Below are positions 8,129 to 16,573 of a stretch of 64,000 nucleotides of DNA, one piece after another. The stretch spans positions 372,001-436,000 of the forward strand of contig JAIXSE010000016.1 of assembly GCA_027484825.1 (NCBI GenBank), written 5' to 3'. A model generated the notes under the pieces. That model saw only the letters and a program-made list of their open reading frames with translations. It searched no databases and had not been told where the DNA came from. The position numbers and the translations under genes were made by a program. Every line of letters starts with the position of its first letter. The stretch's first letter is position 1. Origin of the DNA: Rubrivivax sp. Its GTDB lineage: Bacteria; Pseudomonadota; Gammaproteobacteria; Burkholderiales; Burkholderiaceae_C.

Positions 8129-9718
8129 ATGCCGCATTTTGTTTTCGCCAACGACAACGAGATTGCCTCAAAGAGCGCGTCCGGCGTGTCGTCCGCTTGT
8201 GCGCCAGATGTTTGCTTCAGCCCGGGGCCACCTCCGCCGGGTGTGCCAGTCCCCTACGCTAACACGGTCCTGGCCAAGGATCTCGACAATCTCTCACGCA
8301 CCGTCTTCTTCAAGGGTACTGGTGCTGCCCTGGAAAAGGACAGCTTTTTTGCTACCAGTTATGGCAATGAACCGGCTACTCCCGGACTGAAGAAGGGAAC
8401 GGTTAGTGGTCAGATCAAAGGCAAAGGCCACTTTGCGACTTGGTCGATGAATGTGAAGGTGGAGGGCAAGGGCGTCGCTCGCCACCTCGATACGGTGACG
8501 CATAACCATAATAGCCCTGCCAATGCGCTAGTGCAGAAGTACCGCAGCGTTTGGCAAAACGACCATGACTGCGCCAAAGACCGCCAGCAGATGGAGCGAG
8601 CGTGCGCGGAAAAAGGGGATGAGCAGCGCAAAGCAAAGCAGAAGCGGGCGCCGTTCAAAAGGATCTTGCAGGGCGTCGGCAAGATCATCACTATTCCGGA
8701 TGAAGCGGCTAAAAAGGCTTACGGCTATACGCACAAAAAGGGTGCTCCCAACGCATGGATGGAAGATAATTGCGCTGGTCTTTGGGTAAAGCCAGCAATA
8801 GGAAGTAAATACTTTCAGAACGCGCAAAAAGAGTTTGAGGGATTTTTGGAAAAAATCGCGACGGATAAGATGTTTGTCGCGCAGGCTGTATTTGGAGAGA
8901 TTCTTGAAATGGCTAAGGCTCAGTTGAGTCCTTGGTACATGGTACGGAAACTTGGCGGTTTGGCACTGCGCTCGGTGGCAAAAAACGTCGTTGGGGGCGC
9001 TGCTGCTGTAACAGGCGTTGGAACCGTTGTGACTGCTGGAATGGCAGCTTGGACGGTAGCTGACATTGTTTCGACGGCGACAGAGCTCGCGCAGAAACTC
9101 GGCCCCTTGGCTTTGGAACATCTGGACGATCTGTTAGATGTCGATAAGCTACAAGATATGGCAAAGCGGAAGCTTAAGGATTATCGCGATAATCCAAGCC
9201 AGTTCGTTTCGGAAGCGATGACCACGCGGGCGGCATCTCACCCTTGTTTGCGAGCGAGGAAGTGTCAATTGGTTCCCTACAACCATACCGGCGCCATCAG
9301 ATCGGCTCGGAATGGGACGGGATGCTGCCCCGGCCAGACTGGCCACCACGTACTTCCCGGAGCAATGTTTGAAGGGCAACCTTGCTATGCTGGAAAACAC
9401 GGGTCAGCCCCAACCGTCTGCCTAGAAGGTGTTAACAACAGCCATGGGAGCCATGGTTACGCTCATGCGAACTTGAAGATAATAATGGATCGCCGCAGAG
9501 CGGCGGGGCAAACCACCCTTGATTACCCCACTGCACGCGACGACGCGGTACATGCGATCACATATCCAAAGCCTCTTGCGCCGGCTTCTGACTGCAATCC
9601 TGAGTGTCTAAAAAAGCAACTTGACGAGTACTACAAGGAATGTGCGAACGCGAGCTTACGGGTCCATGATGGCTTTGGTGGCAAGGATGCCGAAACTTCT
9701 AGCGGAGATAATTTCTGA
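8129..9718 (+). CDS. PAAR-like (DUF4150) T6SS effector with GHH nuclease domain
   Basis: A 529-residue probable antibacterial effector. Residues about 1-130 fit the DUF4150 PAAR-like spike-tip domain (CFSPGPPPPGVPVPYANT, later HLDTVTHNHNSPANAL). A helical middle follows, with a hydrophobic Gly/Ala stretch (about 288-325) that may help translocation. The C-terminal part (about 375-475) carries Cys/His motifs including CCPGQTGHHVLPGAMF with Gly405-His406-His407, then NSHGSHGYAHANL. This is the signature of Tox-GHH2 nucleases of the HNH/EndoVII superfamily, so DNA of a rival cell is the expected target. Its stop overlaps the start of the propeller gene (TGATG), as expected for an effector-immunity pair. 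The tail after about 480 is Cys-containing and unassigned. Confidence 0.85.
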   Translation: MPHFVFANDNEIASKSASGVSSACAPDVCFSPGPPPPGVPVPYANTVLAKDLDNLSRTVFFKGTGAALEKDSFFATSYGNEPATPGLKKGTVSGQIKGKGHFATWSMNVKVEGKGVARHLDTVTHNHNSPANALVQKYRSVWQNDHDCAKDRQQMERACAEKGDEQRKAKQKRAPFKRILQGVGKIITIPDEAAKKAYGYTHKKGAPNAWMEDNCAGLWVKPAIGSKYFQNAQKEFEGFLEKIATDKMFVAQAVFGEILEMAKAQLSPWYMVRKLGGLALRSVAKNVVGGAAAVTGVGTVVTAGMAAWTVADIVSTATELAQKLGPLALEHLDDLLDVDKLQDMAKRKLKDYRDNPSQFVSEAMTTRAASHPCLRARKCQLVPYNHTGAIRSARNGTGCCPGQTGHHVLPGAMFEGQPCYAGKHGSAPTVCLEGVNNSHGSHGYAHANLKIIMDRRRAAGQTTLDYPTARDDAVHAITYPKPLAPASDCNPECLKKQLDEYYKECANASLRVHDGFGGKDAETSSGDNF

Positions 9719-10758
9719 TGAGCATTTCAATCGATACGCTTCGCCCGAGAATGGCTGGTTTCAATATCATTGACTGTGATATAAAAGATAAAGAAACGTT
9801 CTATATTCTTGCCCGGGAAGACTACACTCAACGTCATGGCCGACGCGAGTTGGATGATGCTCCGCCCGAAGGCCGGTTACCTAAGCGAATATTTGTGCTC
9901 AGGCTCAACAATGCCGCGGAGAAACGCTGGGGGCACATGCATCTTACTGGCCTGGATACAAGTTTCTGTGCCATGAGTTACGCTCCGGATGAAAAGATTG
10001 TCGTGGTAGATTCGACCACAAAGGTGTGGTCCCAAACCCCTAGCTCTGATGGTTTTGAACGTCCCGCGCTTACAAAGGGGGAGGGGGGCTTATTGGGAGG
10101 ACCAATAACTCGTGTCAAGTCGTTCGGAAGCGAGCTTTTGGCCTGCTCGGCATACCGGCAGGTATTGAGAAGAAACGGACCCTCGCAATGGGAATTGTTG
10201 GGCGATCCTATTCATGTGTCAGATAATGATTTTCGCGATTGCGGATTTGCCGACTTTGATCAATTCTCCCCCTCGGATCTCTATGCAGTCGGAGGTAGTG
10301 GTGAAGTGTGGAATTTCAACGGAGTCGTGTGGCGTCGCTGTAAATTCCCGTCAAATTGGGGTATTTCTGCAGTTATGTGTGCGCCGGATGGCTACGTCTA
10401 CGTAGCCGCGGGCTCGGTCCTGTATCGAGGAGCAGGAGACAAGTGGGAGCGTCTCAAAACTCAAGATAATATAACATTGCCAATTAGGGATCTGGTTTGG
10501 CATGAGAGCCAATTATGGGCGACCAATGACTATGGAGTGTGGACTTTAAACGACCGCACACTCATACCCGCTGATGTCCCATCTGGTGTGAAGGTGTGCT
10601 CTGGGAATCTGGCCGTTCGGGATGGGGTGATGTTGTTGGCAGGGTACGGAGGCGCCGCCTATAAACGCGACGGAAACTGGGCCGTGATTTTTCATGACAG
10701 TGAGGTGCGCGAGTGGTTCGAATCCAATCGTGAAAAGGTTTGGACACCTCCCAAGTGA
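9718..10758 (+). CDS. beta-propeller protein A, probable immunity protein of the GHH effector
   Basis: A 346-residue soluble protein with repeated beta-propeller blades, seen as recurring units of the type 'DLYAVGGSGEVWNFNGVVW', 'GYVYVAAGSVLYRGAGDKW' and 'SQLWATNDYGVWTLND'. No signal peptide or membrane segment is seen, which suits protection against a cytoplasmic nuclease. It starts on the last base of the effector stop. It resembles protein E at 17672 in blade order and local wording (both have a GDVW/GEVW-F-G-W blade). Base composition is visibly more AT-rich than the flanking core genes. The immunity role is inferred from position and compartment, not from a known family. Confidence 0.72.
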   Translation: MSISIDTLRPRMAGFNIIDCDIKDKETFYILAREDYTQRHGRRELDDAPPEGRLPKRIFVLRLNNAAEKRWGHMHLTGLDTSFCAMSYAPDEKIVVVDSTTKVWSQTPSSDGFERPALTKGEGGLLGGPITRVKSFGSELLACSAYRQVLRRNGPSQWELLGDPIHVSDNDFRDCGFADFDQFSPSDLYAVGGSGEVWNFNGVVWRRCKFPSNWGISAVMCAPDGYVYVAAGSVLYRGAGDKWERLKTQDNITLPIRDLVWHESQLWATNDYGVWTLNDRTLIPADVPSGVKVCSGNLAVRDGVMLLAGYGGAAYKRDGNWAVIFHDSEVREWFESNREKVWTPPK

Positions 10759-10789
10759 CGGAAAGAATCAGAATGACGGACTTGCCCAG

Positions 10790-12262
10790 ATGACCAAGGC
10801 TCTTTCAGAAGCAGTACATTTTCAAAACCGTGTGATCCCGACATTCGTCCAACGTCACGTCGAGGACGCTGCGTTTTACTGGGTACGCCACTGTGAAGCG
10901 GCGTGTGGGACGGAGCACGACTGGAAGAGCCTTCAGCGTTTGGAGTTCCTGCTTGACGCGCATCTAGAGGGCCTGCGCGTGGCGCAGCTCGAGTCGGCTC
11001 AGGCACCTGCACCGTTGGGGAATGCAGCCTGGGCGGCCTCGAACTTTCGATTGTCTCGATGGGGCACGGCCGATGAGGCGTTCGTTGCCGCAACGCTGGC
11101 CCTTGATGCATTCGAGTTAGGGGAGCCTACCTTGCTGCAGGAACTCCAGTCCGCGGCCAAGACTCAGCTCGAGCGCGGGCGAGGCGACGGCATCGCCATG
11201 GGACTGGCGCATGCGGTTCAGCGCCACGGGGACACGGTGGCCGAGACATTGGCAGTCGAGTGGTGGCAGCAAGGATCGCCGCTCTGGCAACGTGCGGCGC
11301 TCATCGCAGCGCATGCTCTGCCAACGCTCCAGGCATCACTTCTACAAGGCGGATTGCGCCGCGAAGCTGATGCTGCGGTGGTCGCGGAAGCGGCTAAGCT
11401 CGCTGGCGCTGTCGGCTTCACCAGTGCTGCTCCAGCGCTTCTGGCCCTGCTTGGTGACCCTTCCTGCAACTCGGAAGTCCAACGCAGCGCGGCGGCTGCC
11501 ATCGGTCGTTTGGTGGACCCCGCCCTGGACGGCGAGGCGGTATGGAGCCGCGCCGAATCGATCCTGTTGGATGCATGGGTCACAGCACCTGAGCAGGTTA
11601 CGGACGAGCAATTGCTGGTATTGCTCTGGCGTGCGGACCCAGGAGTCACTCGTCCGCTCATTGAGCGGATTCTGCTGGCGGGCCGGGGGGACCCGCAGCA
11701 ACTGCGACAGGCATTGCGCGCCATGCTACTGCACGGCGATGCATGTTGGTTGCCTGTGCTACTGCAATGCATGGCCCATCAGAGCCAGGATGAAGAATTG
11801 CAGCGTTACTTCACTGAACCCGCAAGCAATGTGGCCCGGCTCGCGGGTGACGTTTTTGCGCACATCACTGGAGTGAGGATCGGTCATCAGCGCTGGCGGG
11901 AAGGTCCCGAGCCATCGACCGATGCGCAAGATGAGGTCATGGACAGTCCGTATGTGCCGGTCGCGTCCAAGCGTGACCCAGATGGTGCCTTGTTGTGGCC
12001 GGATGTAGAGGCCCTGAACCGCGAGTGGCCGAGGATTTCCTCCGGTTTCGAAGCGGGGCGTCGCTACGTAGGCGGCGCTGCTGTCACCAAGGCGTCATTG
12101 CTTGAGACCCTGGCAAACGCCAGGGCGTCCCAACTGCAACGCTGGCAGGCGGCATTGCTCTTGCAACTCGCGCAAGGCGGCACTTGTTTCGACGTGGCTG
12201 CACCTACACCCGCCCAGGATCACGCGCTGCAAACCCTTGGCATGACGAGCTGGAATTGGTGA
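10790..12262 (+). CDS. HEAT-repeat-like protein of T6SS clusters (TIGR02270 type)
   Basis: A 490-residue all-helical protein with HEAT-like repeats (for example AAPALLALLGDPSCNSEVQ followed by RSAAAAIGRLVD, and the LARASQLQRW-type C-terminal helices). Its wording matches what I recall of the TIGR02270 family, which occurs in T6SS effector clusters with DUF2169 and PAAR-like genes. The ATG at 10790 is preferred because earlier in-frame codons overlap the propeller gene; an ATG at 10773 is out of frame. No catalytic motif is seen. A scaffold or adaptor role for cargo is an inference. Confidence 0.7.
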   Translation: MTKALSEAVHFQNRVIPTFVQRHVEDAAFYWVRHCEAACGTEHDWKSLQRLEFLLDAHLEGLRVAQLESAQAPAPLGNAAWAASNFRLSRWGTADEAFVAATLALDAFELGEPTLLQELQSAAKTQLERGRGDGIAMGLAHAVQRHGDTVAETLAVEWWQQGSPLWQRAALIAAHALPTLQASLLQGGLRREADAAVVAEAAKLAGAVGFTSAAPALLALLGDPSCNSEVQRSAAAAIGRLVDPALDGEAVWSRAESILLDAWVTAPEQVTDEQLLVLLWRADPGVTRPLIERILLAGRGDPQQLRQALRAMLLHGDACWLPVLLQCMAHQSQDEELQRYFTEPASNVARLAGDVFAHITGVRIGHQRWREGPEPSTDAQDEVMDSPYVPVASKRDPDGALLWPDVEALNREWPRISSGFEAGRRYVGGAAVTKASLLETLANARASQLQRWQAALLLQLAQGGTCFDVAAPTPAQDHALQTLGMTSWNW

Positions 12263-12266
12263 GCCT

Positions 12267-12686
12267 ATGGCAGTAATTTTGAATCCCTGGGATCACGCGC
12301 ACGAGATCGCTCAACGGTTGGCCCGTCCTGACGCTGAGTTCCTGACCGTTGTAGGCGCTGCTGGCTGGTGCGCACGCTGCCAGACACTTCGGCCAAGGTT
12401 TGAGGCACTTAGCAATGATTTGCCTGGGCATATCGTGCCCCTTTGGCTGGATCTGGAGGAGCACGCCGAGTTCCTCGACGATTTCATTCCGCCCGATCTT
12501 CCGCTCTTGCTTCGCTGGCATCAGGGGCGATGCATTCAGGCCGCGATCATTGAAGGTATCAATGATGCTGCTGGGACCGCGAGAGTGGACTTGAGAGCGC
12601 TCTCGTTCGACGGTGCGACGCTAGTGGACCCGAACGTTGGACAGTCTCTTGTACTCCCGGCGCTGTGGGAGAAGTTTGCAGTGTGA
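12267..12686 (+). CDS. thioredoxin-like protein with WCARC motif
   Basis: A 139-residue protein with a thioredoxin fold pattern: the strand FLTVVGAAGW leads into Cys35-Ala-Arg-Cys38, followed by a helix (TLRPRFEALSNDL) and a strand ending LDLEEH, then a Pro-rich turn (IPPDLPLLLRWHQG) resembling the cis-Pro loop. No signal peptide is present, so it would act in the cytosol. It starts 4 bases after the HEAT-like gene and is probably coexpressed. The effector it follows is unusually Cys-rich at its C-terminus, so help with folding or disulfide control of cargo is a reasonable guess, not shown. Confidence 0.7.
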   Translation: MAVILNPWDHAHEIAQRLARPDAEFLTVVGAAGWCARCQTLRPRFEALSNDLPGHIVPLWLDLEEHAEFLDDFIPPDLPLLLRWHQGRCIQAAIIEGINDAAGTARVDLRALSFDGATLVDPNVGQSLVLPALWEKFAV

Positions 12687-12858
12687 GGGGGCGTCGCTGA
12701 CTAGCGCTGAAAGGCCCCGTTAAGTCTACTCTGAACCACGGCTACAGGCTGCATGACAACTGTAGCTGCGGAAGCAGCTTACCATGTTGGGATATGGCTG
12801 GAAATATCCACCGTAAGAGCATGCGACCGACTTTTCTTCCATGCGCGTGGAGATGTTA

Positions 12859-13476
12859 ATGTCACTGGATGACACCTCATCCGTCTACTAACTCGATGGT
12901 GTAGCCGTCTCATGGAATTTTGCCTTTTTCGCCACCCAATTGAATTCTCTGGATCCGCGCGAGACGGCTCACACACGATGCTTCGCGTATAACCCTCTGG
13001 AACGAACCGTCCCTTTTGGCTATTTTGAATCGGAGGGCAACATTGTCTCTGTGCATGCCTACCCGTGTTGCCGGAAGACAGGGCGCGGTTTGTATGCTTG
13101 GGATGCCAAGAAACCATACACTTCGTGCGCGGAAGTACGCGAGAAGTGCGGGCTGAGCGTCTACCCGGGGCAGGTTTCCTTGGCGGAAATTTCGGCGGCC
13201 TTACGTGCCATATCACTGAGATCAATGGATAATTTTGGGCCTGCGGTCAGCAGGGTCAGGTCTGCCGTCGCTACACTGTTAAAGGACGCGCAGACATTTG
13301 TATGTGTCGCAAAATTCCAAGGGCCGATTTATCTGAGCACTGAGGACATTCAGGACGCATGGCGCCTCAATCAAGCTGAATGCGTAATGTGGAGCATTGG
13401 TGTGACAGACTTGGTACGGTTTGGTGTGGAAGGATGGAACCGAATCCATCACTCGGATAGAACTCCTATTGAGTGA
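12859..13476 (+). pseudogene. broken beta-propeller gene of the B/C subfamily
   Basis: A decayed copy of the genes at 14419 and 15560. It opens with a recognisable N-terminus (MSLDDTSSVY, then TAA at 12889-12891, then LDGVAV), continues through LDPRETAHTRC and NIVSVHAY, then shifts frame near 13066-13072. In the new frame it matches HFVRGSTREVRAERLPGAG and NFGGL and meets a second stop at 13230-13232 just before WACGQQGQV. Two internal deletions remove most of the central and late blades; only QTFVCVAKF and the tail DAWRL...VMWSIGVTDLVRF survive. It follows the thioredoxin-like gene after 172 bases in which I see no gene. Confidence 0.82.
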
Positions 13477-13505
13477 ACCTGAAGGGGAGAGAATTAGATC
13501 GATCT

Positions 13506-13991
13506 ATGAATAAAGAGCATTTGTTCACTCTGGTGGGGGCAACGAATACCGACCCCGTGGTCATTGATGCTGTTAGGGCGCATGGGGCGTCCGTTGATAG
13601 TATTTCTCCCAAAAGGATGAAAGAGTTGGCCGTCGACTTCCTTCATCTGACTGGCCAGGGAGTTGTGCTCTCCTCCATCCCTTGAGAATTCTTTGCCAAG
13701 TCCTATTGTGAGCCAGCTGGCGCGGGTCCATATGCCGTGAACACCGTGTTCTACTACCCCAACGGTTCCGACAAGGTGGCGGCATACCAAGGTGACGTCC
13801 CTTTTGCCAAAGGCCCAGTGCGGACAAGAGATGAAGCACTCGCGCAATTTGGGCAACCTAAAACCACGGACGAAGAAGACGGAGAAATTTTTTGGGACCT
13901 CTGGTCGAAAGAGGGGCAGTTGATACAGGCTGAGTACGGTGACGATCTTTCGGTTAATTTTGTCGCGGTGAGCATTCCGAAAAAATCATGA
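13506..13991 (+). pseudogene. nonsense-mutated copy of the 161-residue immunity-like gene at 18749
   Basis: This copy aligns end to end with 18749-19234 and differs by only about eight residues plus one stop. Codon AGA of the intact copy is TGA here (13683-13685, after LSSIP), splitting the frame after 59 residues; the rest of the reading frame to the natural stop at 13991 (ending SIPKKS) is otherwise intact. The change is recent in appearance, since the downstream half has kept its reading frame. It is part of a duplicated block of about 608 bases. Confidence 0.88.
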
Positions 13992-14113
13992 GGCCGGGGC
14001 TGCGTTTATGAATTTCGTGGAAGATGCTCTTGGAATTGATCGAAGTCCTGCTGCGTTGCTCGGGCTCGGCTGGAATGACGCGGCTCTCCAGAATCTTCTG
14101 AAAGAATGTCCTG
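13506..14113 (+). repeat. duplicated block, copy 1
   Basis: Bases 13506-14113 are near-identical to 18749-19356. The block begins exactly at the ATG of the small gene (the DNA before it differs completely) and ends about 106 bases into the following gene. Both copies have the same orientation, about 5.2 kb apart, and enclose the B, C, D and E genes, so recombination between them could delete or duplicate that segment. Confidence 0.85.
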
Positions 14114-14280
14114 ACACACCTACTTGCGACCGGCTCCTTCAGCGCTATGACCTGCTCCCGTCAGGCGTCAGCCCTTTGGCCAACAGCATCGGCAATGAGC
14201 CATGGACTCCGTTATTTCAGAAAAGGGCAGAAGACTGCAGAGATTATGGGCAAGGCGTTCTTCACCGATTGGTGGAGTAG
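14008..14280 (+). pseudogene. 3'-truncated copy of the two-domain immunity-like gene at 19251
   Basis: The first 33 or so codons (MNFVEDALGIDRS, LGLGWNDAALQNLLKE) match the intact gene at 19251; after about 14113 the sequence is unrelated and the frame runs to a chance stop at 14280. About 90 percent of the gene is missing. It follows the nonsense-mutated copy with the same 16-base spacing as in the intact pair, so the pair was duplicated together. Confidence 0.82.
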
Positions 14281-14405
14281 TCCCAAAGTGGAAAGGCTGA
14301 ACGGCTGGCGCCATGACGAGTCCATGACGCATAACGGGTGATTGGGTCAAGGAGTTCGAGGTCGTGCCCGCTCAGTTGGCGGAAAGCCTTCGCATGTATC
14401 TGTAG
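14246..14405 (+). pseudogene. relic of a gene tail of uncertain origin
   Basis: Between the truncated copy and gene B lies coding-like sequence reading GKAFFTDWWSSPKVERLNGW, then after a stop (TGA near 14339) and a one-base shift DWVKEFEVVPAQLAESLRMYL before a stop at 14403. The spacing of aromatic residues recalls the start of gene D at 16570 (QAFWDRW...HWLKRD), so it may be a decayed D-type gene or the tail of a lost effector. The evidence is weak. Confidence 0.35.
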
Positions 14406-14418
14406 GGAAAAATTCAGC

Positions 14419-15429
14419 ATGTCAAAAAAAACGGCTTCCGTCTATTTTCTGGACGCAGTCTGCGTCGATCCCGACTGGCTTTATTTGTCCACCCAGCTTG
14501 AAGACCTGGATCCTGACGAGACTTCGCACACGCGTATGAGCATCCTTGATCTCACTCAGCCAGCTCGATGGGCCTACCACGACTACGATGACAACATCGT
14601 GTCTGTGCATGCATACCGCATGGCCAAGGAGGAGTTGCGTGACGGAAGCCGCTACGCCGCGTTGGGCAAGCATGGCACTGTCCACTTCAATGAACGCAAT
14701 GAACCGACTTTCAAGGAGGTCATTCCAGGAGCAGGAATGACCAATGGGAACTTCGGCGGACTGATGACGCATATCCGGCTGATTGGCGATCAGCTATGGG
14801 CATGTGGGCAGCACGGGCAGGTTTATCGACGGTTTGGTCGCGATGATTGGCGCCGTGCGGATGAGGGAATTCGTGTTTTTTTGAACCCCTCCGAGTGCGC
14901 CCAGAATATCGAGGGCATGCTGGACAAAATGAACTCGGCTCCGATGCTCAGCTGCATTGACGGTTCTTCAAGTGATGAAGTCTACGTGGTCGGCCTCGGA
15001 GGCTACATGGCGCATTTCGACGGAGTGGCTTGGAACCGAATCGATCTACCCGTTGATGAACATCTTGAGTGGGTGCGCTGTGACGGACCTAACGATGTCT
15101 GGGTGTGTGGCTTTAACGGGACGCTCTTGCGTGGTAATGCGCGGAAAGGCTTCAAGAGTCTCAGCGGGGTGGATGATCACCAAACTTTTGTGTGCCTCAC
15201 CAAGTTCAATGAGTCCGTCTACCTTTCCGCTGAGGAGGGATTGTTCGTGTGGAACGGAAAATCGATTGCTCAGGTGCGGTCCAATCTCAAGCCGGAGTTG
15301 CAGGACGCGTGGCGAGTCGATCATGTTGGCGGGGTTCTGTGGAGCGTCGGGGTGAATGATATTTCACGCTTTGACGGCAAGACGTGGGAGCGTTTTGACC
15401 ATCCAGACAATGAACCTATCGGCGAATAA
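14419..15429 (+). CDS. beta-propeller protein B, orphan immunity-like
   Basis: A 336-residue soluble propeller protein. Blade-like units are clear: DEVYVVGLGGYMAHFDGVAW, NDVWVCGFNGTLLRGN and ESVYLSAEEGLFVWNGK, and it ends FDHPDNEPIGE. The ATG at 14419 is chosen because similarity to protein C begins there. It is closely related to protein C (long shared runs such as LPVDEHLEWVRC and DHQTFVCL) and more distantly to A and E. No toxin gene is next to it, so it is probably an orphan immunity gene retained against effectors of other strains; that role is inferred. Confidence 0.72.
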   Translation: MSKKTASVYFLDAVCVDPDWLYLSTQLEDLDPDETSHTRMSILDLTQPARWAYHDYDDNIVSVHAYRMAKEELRDGSRYAALGKHGTVHFNERNEPTFKEVIPGAGMTNGNFGGLMTHIRLIGDQLWACGQHGQVYRRFGRDDWRRADEGIRVFLNPSECAQNIEGMLDKMNSAPMLSCIDGSSSDEVYVVGLGGYMAHFDGVAWNRIDLPVDEHLEWVRCDGPNDVWVCGFNGTLLRGNARKGFKSLSGVDDHQTFVCLTKFNESVYLSAEEGLFVWNGKSIAQVRSNLKPELQDAWRVDHVGGVLWSVGVNDISRFDGKTWERFDHPDNEPIGE

Positions 15430-15435
15430 TCGTGC

Positions 15436-15515
15436 GTGCCACCTGCTCTTTCAGCTGATCCTTTGCGCGTCCTCGTTGGGTGGCGGGCTAACGAGGAACG
15501 CCCCGATGGGTACAC
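15436..15515 (+). pseudogene. 5' relic of a D-type gene between B and C
   Basis: Just after gene B the DNA reads, in one frame, ALSADPLRVLVGWRANEERPDG, which mirrors the start of gene D after gene C (GLSADPLRALVGWRATEGRW). The relic then loses similarity. Both D-type starts sit directly at the stop of a propeller gene, so the ancestral unit was propeller plus D, duplicated in tandem. Confidence 0.72.
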
Positions 15516-15559
15516 GCCAACGTGGAGCATCCGATTAATATTGCGAAATGAAGAAGTGA

Positions 15560-16573
15560 ATGGCATCCGAAGACGTTTCTTCCGTGTACTACCTTGACGG
15601 CGTCGTCGTTGCGCCAGATTTCGTCTTCTTGGCGACCCAGTTGAGTTCTTTGGACCCGCGCGAGACGGCTCACACAAGGTGCTCAACTTACAACCCTGCG
15701 GAGCAGGAAGTTCCGTTCGGGTACTTCGACCTCGAAGACAACATCGTTTCAGTGCATGCCTATCGAACGCTGCCAGACGATAAAAAACGCTTTGCTTGTC
15801 TAGGATCGCAGGGCGCTGTGCATTTTGTGCGCGGTAGCACCAGGGAAGTTCGGACTGAGCGCTTGCCCGGCGCTGGCTTGGTCGATGGGAACTTTGGGGG
15901 ACTCATGACCAACATTCGAGAAATAGGCGGACAACTCTGGGCCTGCGGGCAGAACGGTCAGGTCTATCGTCGATTGGGTGTTGATGGCTGGCGGAGGAAC
16001 GACGAAGGTATCCGAGTGCAAGTGAATCCCGCGGAGTACGGTCCAGACCGTATCAGCGAAATGCTAGAGGTCATGTCAACCGCGCCGATGCTGAGTTGCA
16101 TCGACGGAACCGGTGACAATGACGTCTATGTGGTTGGACTTCAGGGATTTCTGGCCCACTTCAATGGGACTGCGTGGGCAAAGATTGAATTGCCGGTAGA
16201 TGAGCACCTTGAGTGGGTGAGATGTGTCGACAATGATGAGGTGTGGGTTTGCGGTCATAACGGAACTCTTCTGAAAGGTAATGCGAGGTCCGGCTTCAAG
16301 AGTGTTAGTGGATTGGATGATCACCAGACATTTGTTTGTCTTGCCAAGTTCGATGGTTCAGTTTATTTAAGTGCCGAGGAGGGGCTCTTTTTGTACAACG
16401 GTAAGAGCATCACTTCGGTAAAAACCAAGCTCAAGCCCGAGCTCCAGGATGCGTGGCGCCTCGACCATGTCGATGGTGTGATGTGGAGCATCGGCGTCAC
16501 TGACCTAGCAAGGTTCGACGGCAAGAAATGGACGCGCGTGGACCATCCAGACAATGAACCCATTGGCGAGTGA
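15560..16573 (+). CDS. beta-propeller protein C, orphan immunity-like
   Basis: A 337-residue paralogue of protein B, with the same blade order (NDVYVVGLQGFLAHFNGTAW, DEVWVCGHNGTLLKGN, GSVYLSAEEGLFLYNGK) and the same end (VDHPDNEPIGE). The N-terminal run SSVYYLDGVVVAPDF and DPRETAHTRC also matches the broken copy at 12859. No signal peptide or membrane segment is seen. Its stop overlaps the GTG of gene D (GTGA at 16570). Immunity function is inferred from family and context. Confidence 0.72.
   Translation: MASEDVSSVYYLDGVVVAPDFVFLATQLSSLDPRETAHTRCSTYNPAEQEVPFGYFDLEDNIVSVHAYRTLPDDKKRFACLGSQGAVHFVRGSTREVRTERLPGAGLVDGNFGGLMTNIREIGGQLWACGQNGQVYRRLGVDGWRRNDEGIRVQVNPAEYGPDRISEMLEVMSTAPMLSCIDGTGDNDVYVVGLQGFLAHFNGTAWAKIELPVDEHLEWVRCVDNDEVWVCGHNGTLLKGNARSGFKSVSGLDDHQTFVCLAKFDGSVYLSAEEGLFLYNGKSITSVKTKLKPELQDAWRLDHVDGVMWSIGVTDLARFDGKKWTRVDHPDNEPIGE

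Noticed and set aside
12940-13476. 178-codon frame as a separate gene
   Set aside because: It is the longest open part of the decayed propeller gene; flanking stops, a frameshift and deletions show it is a remnant.
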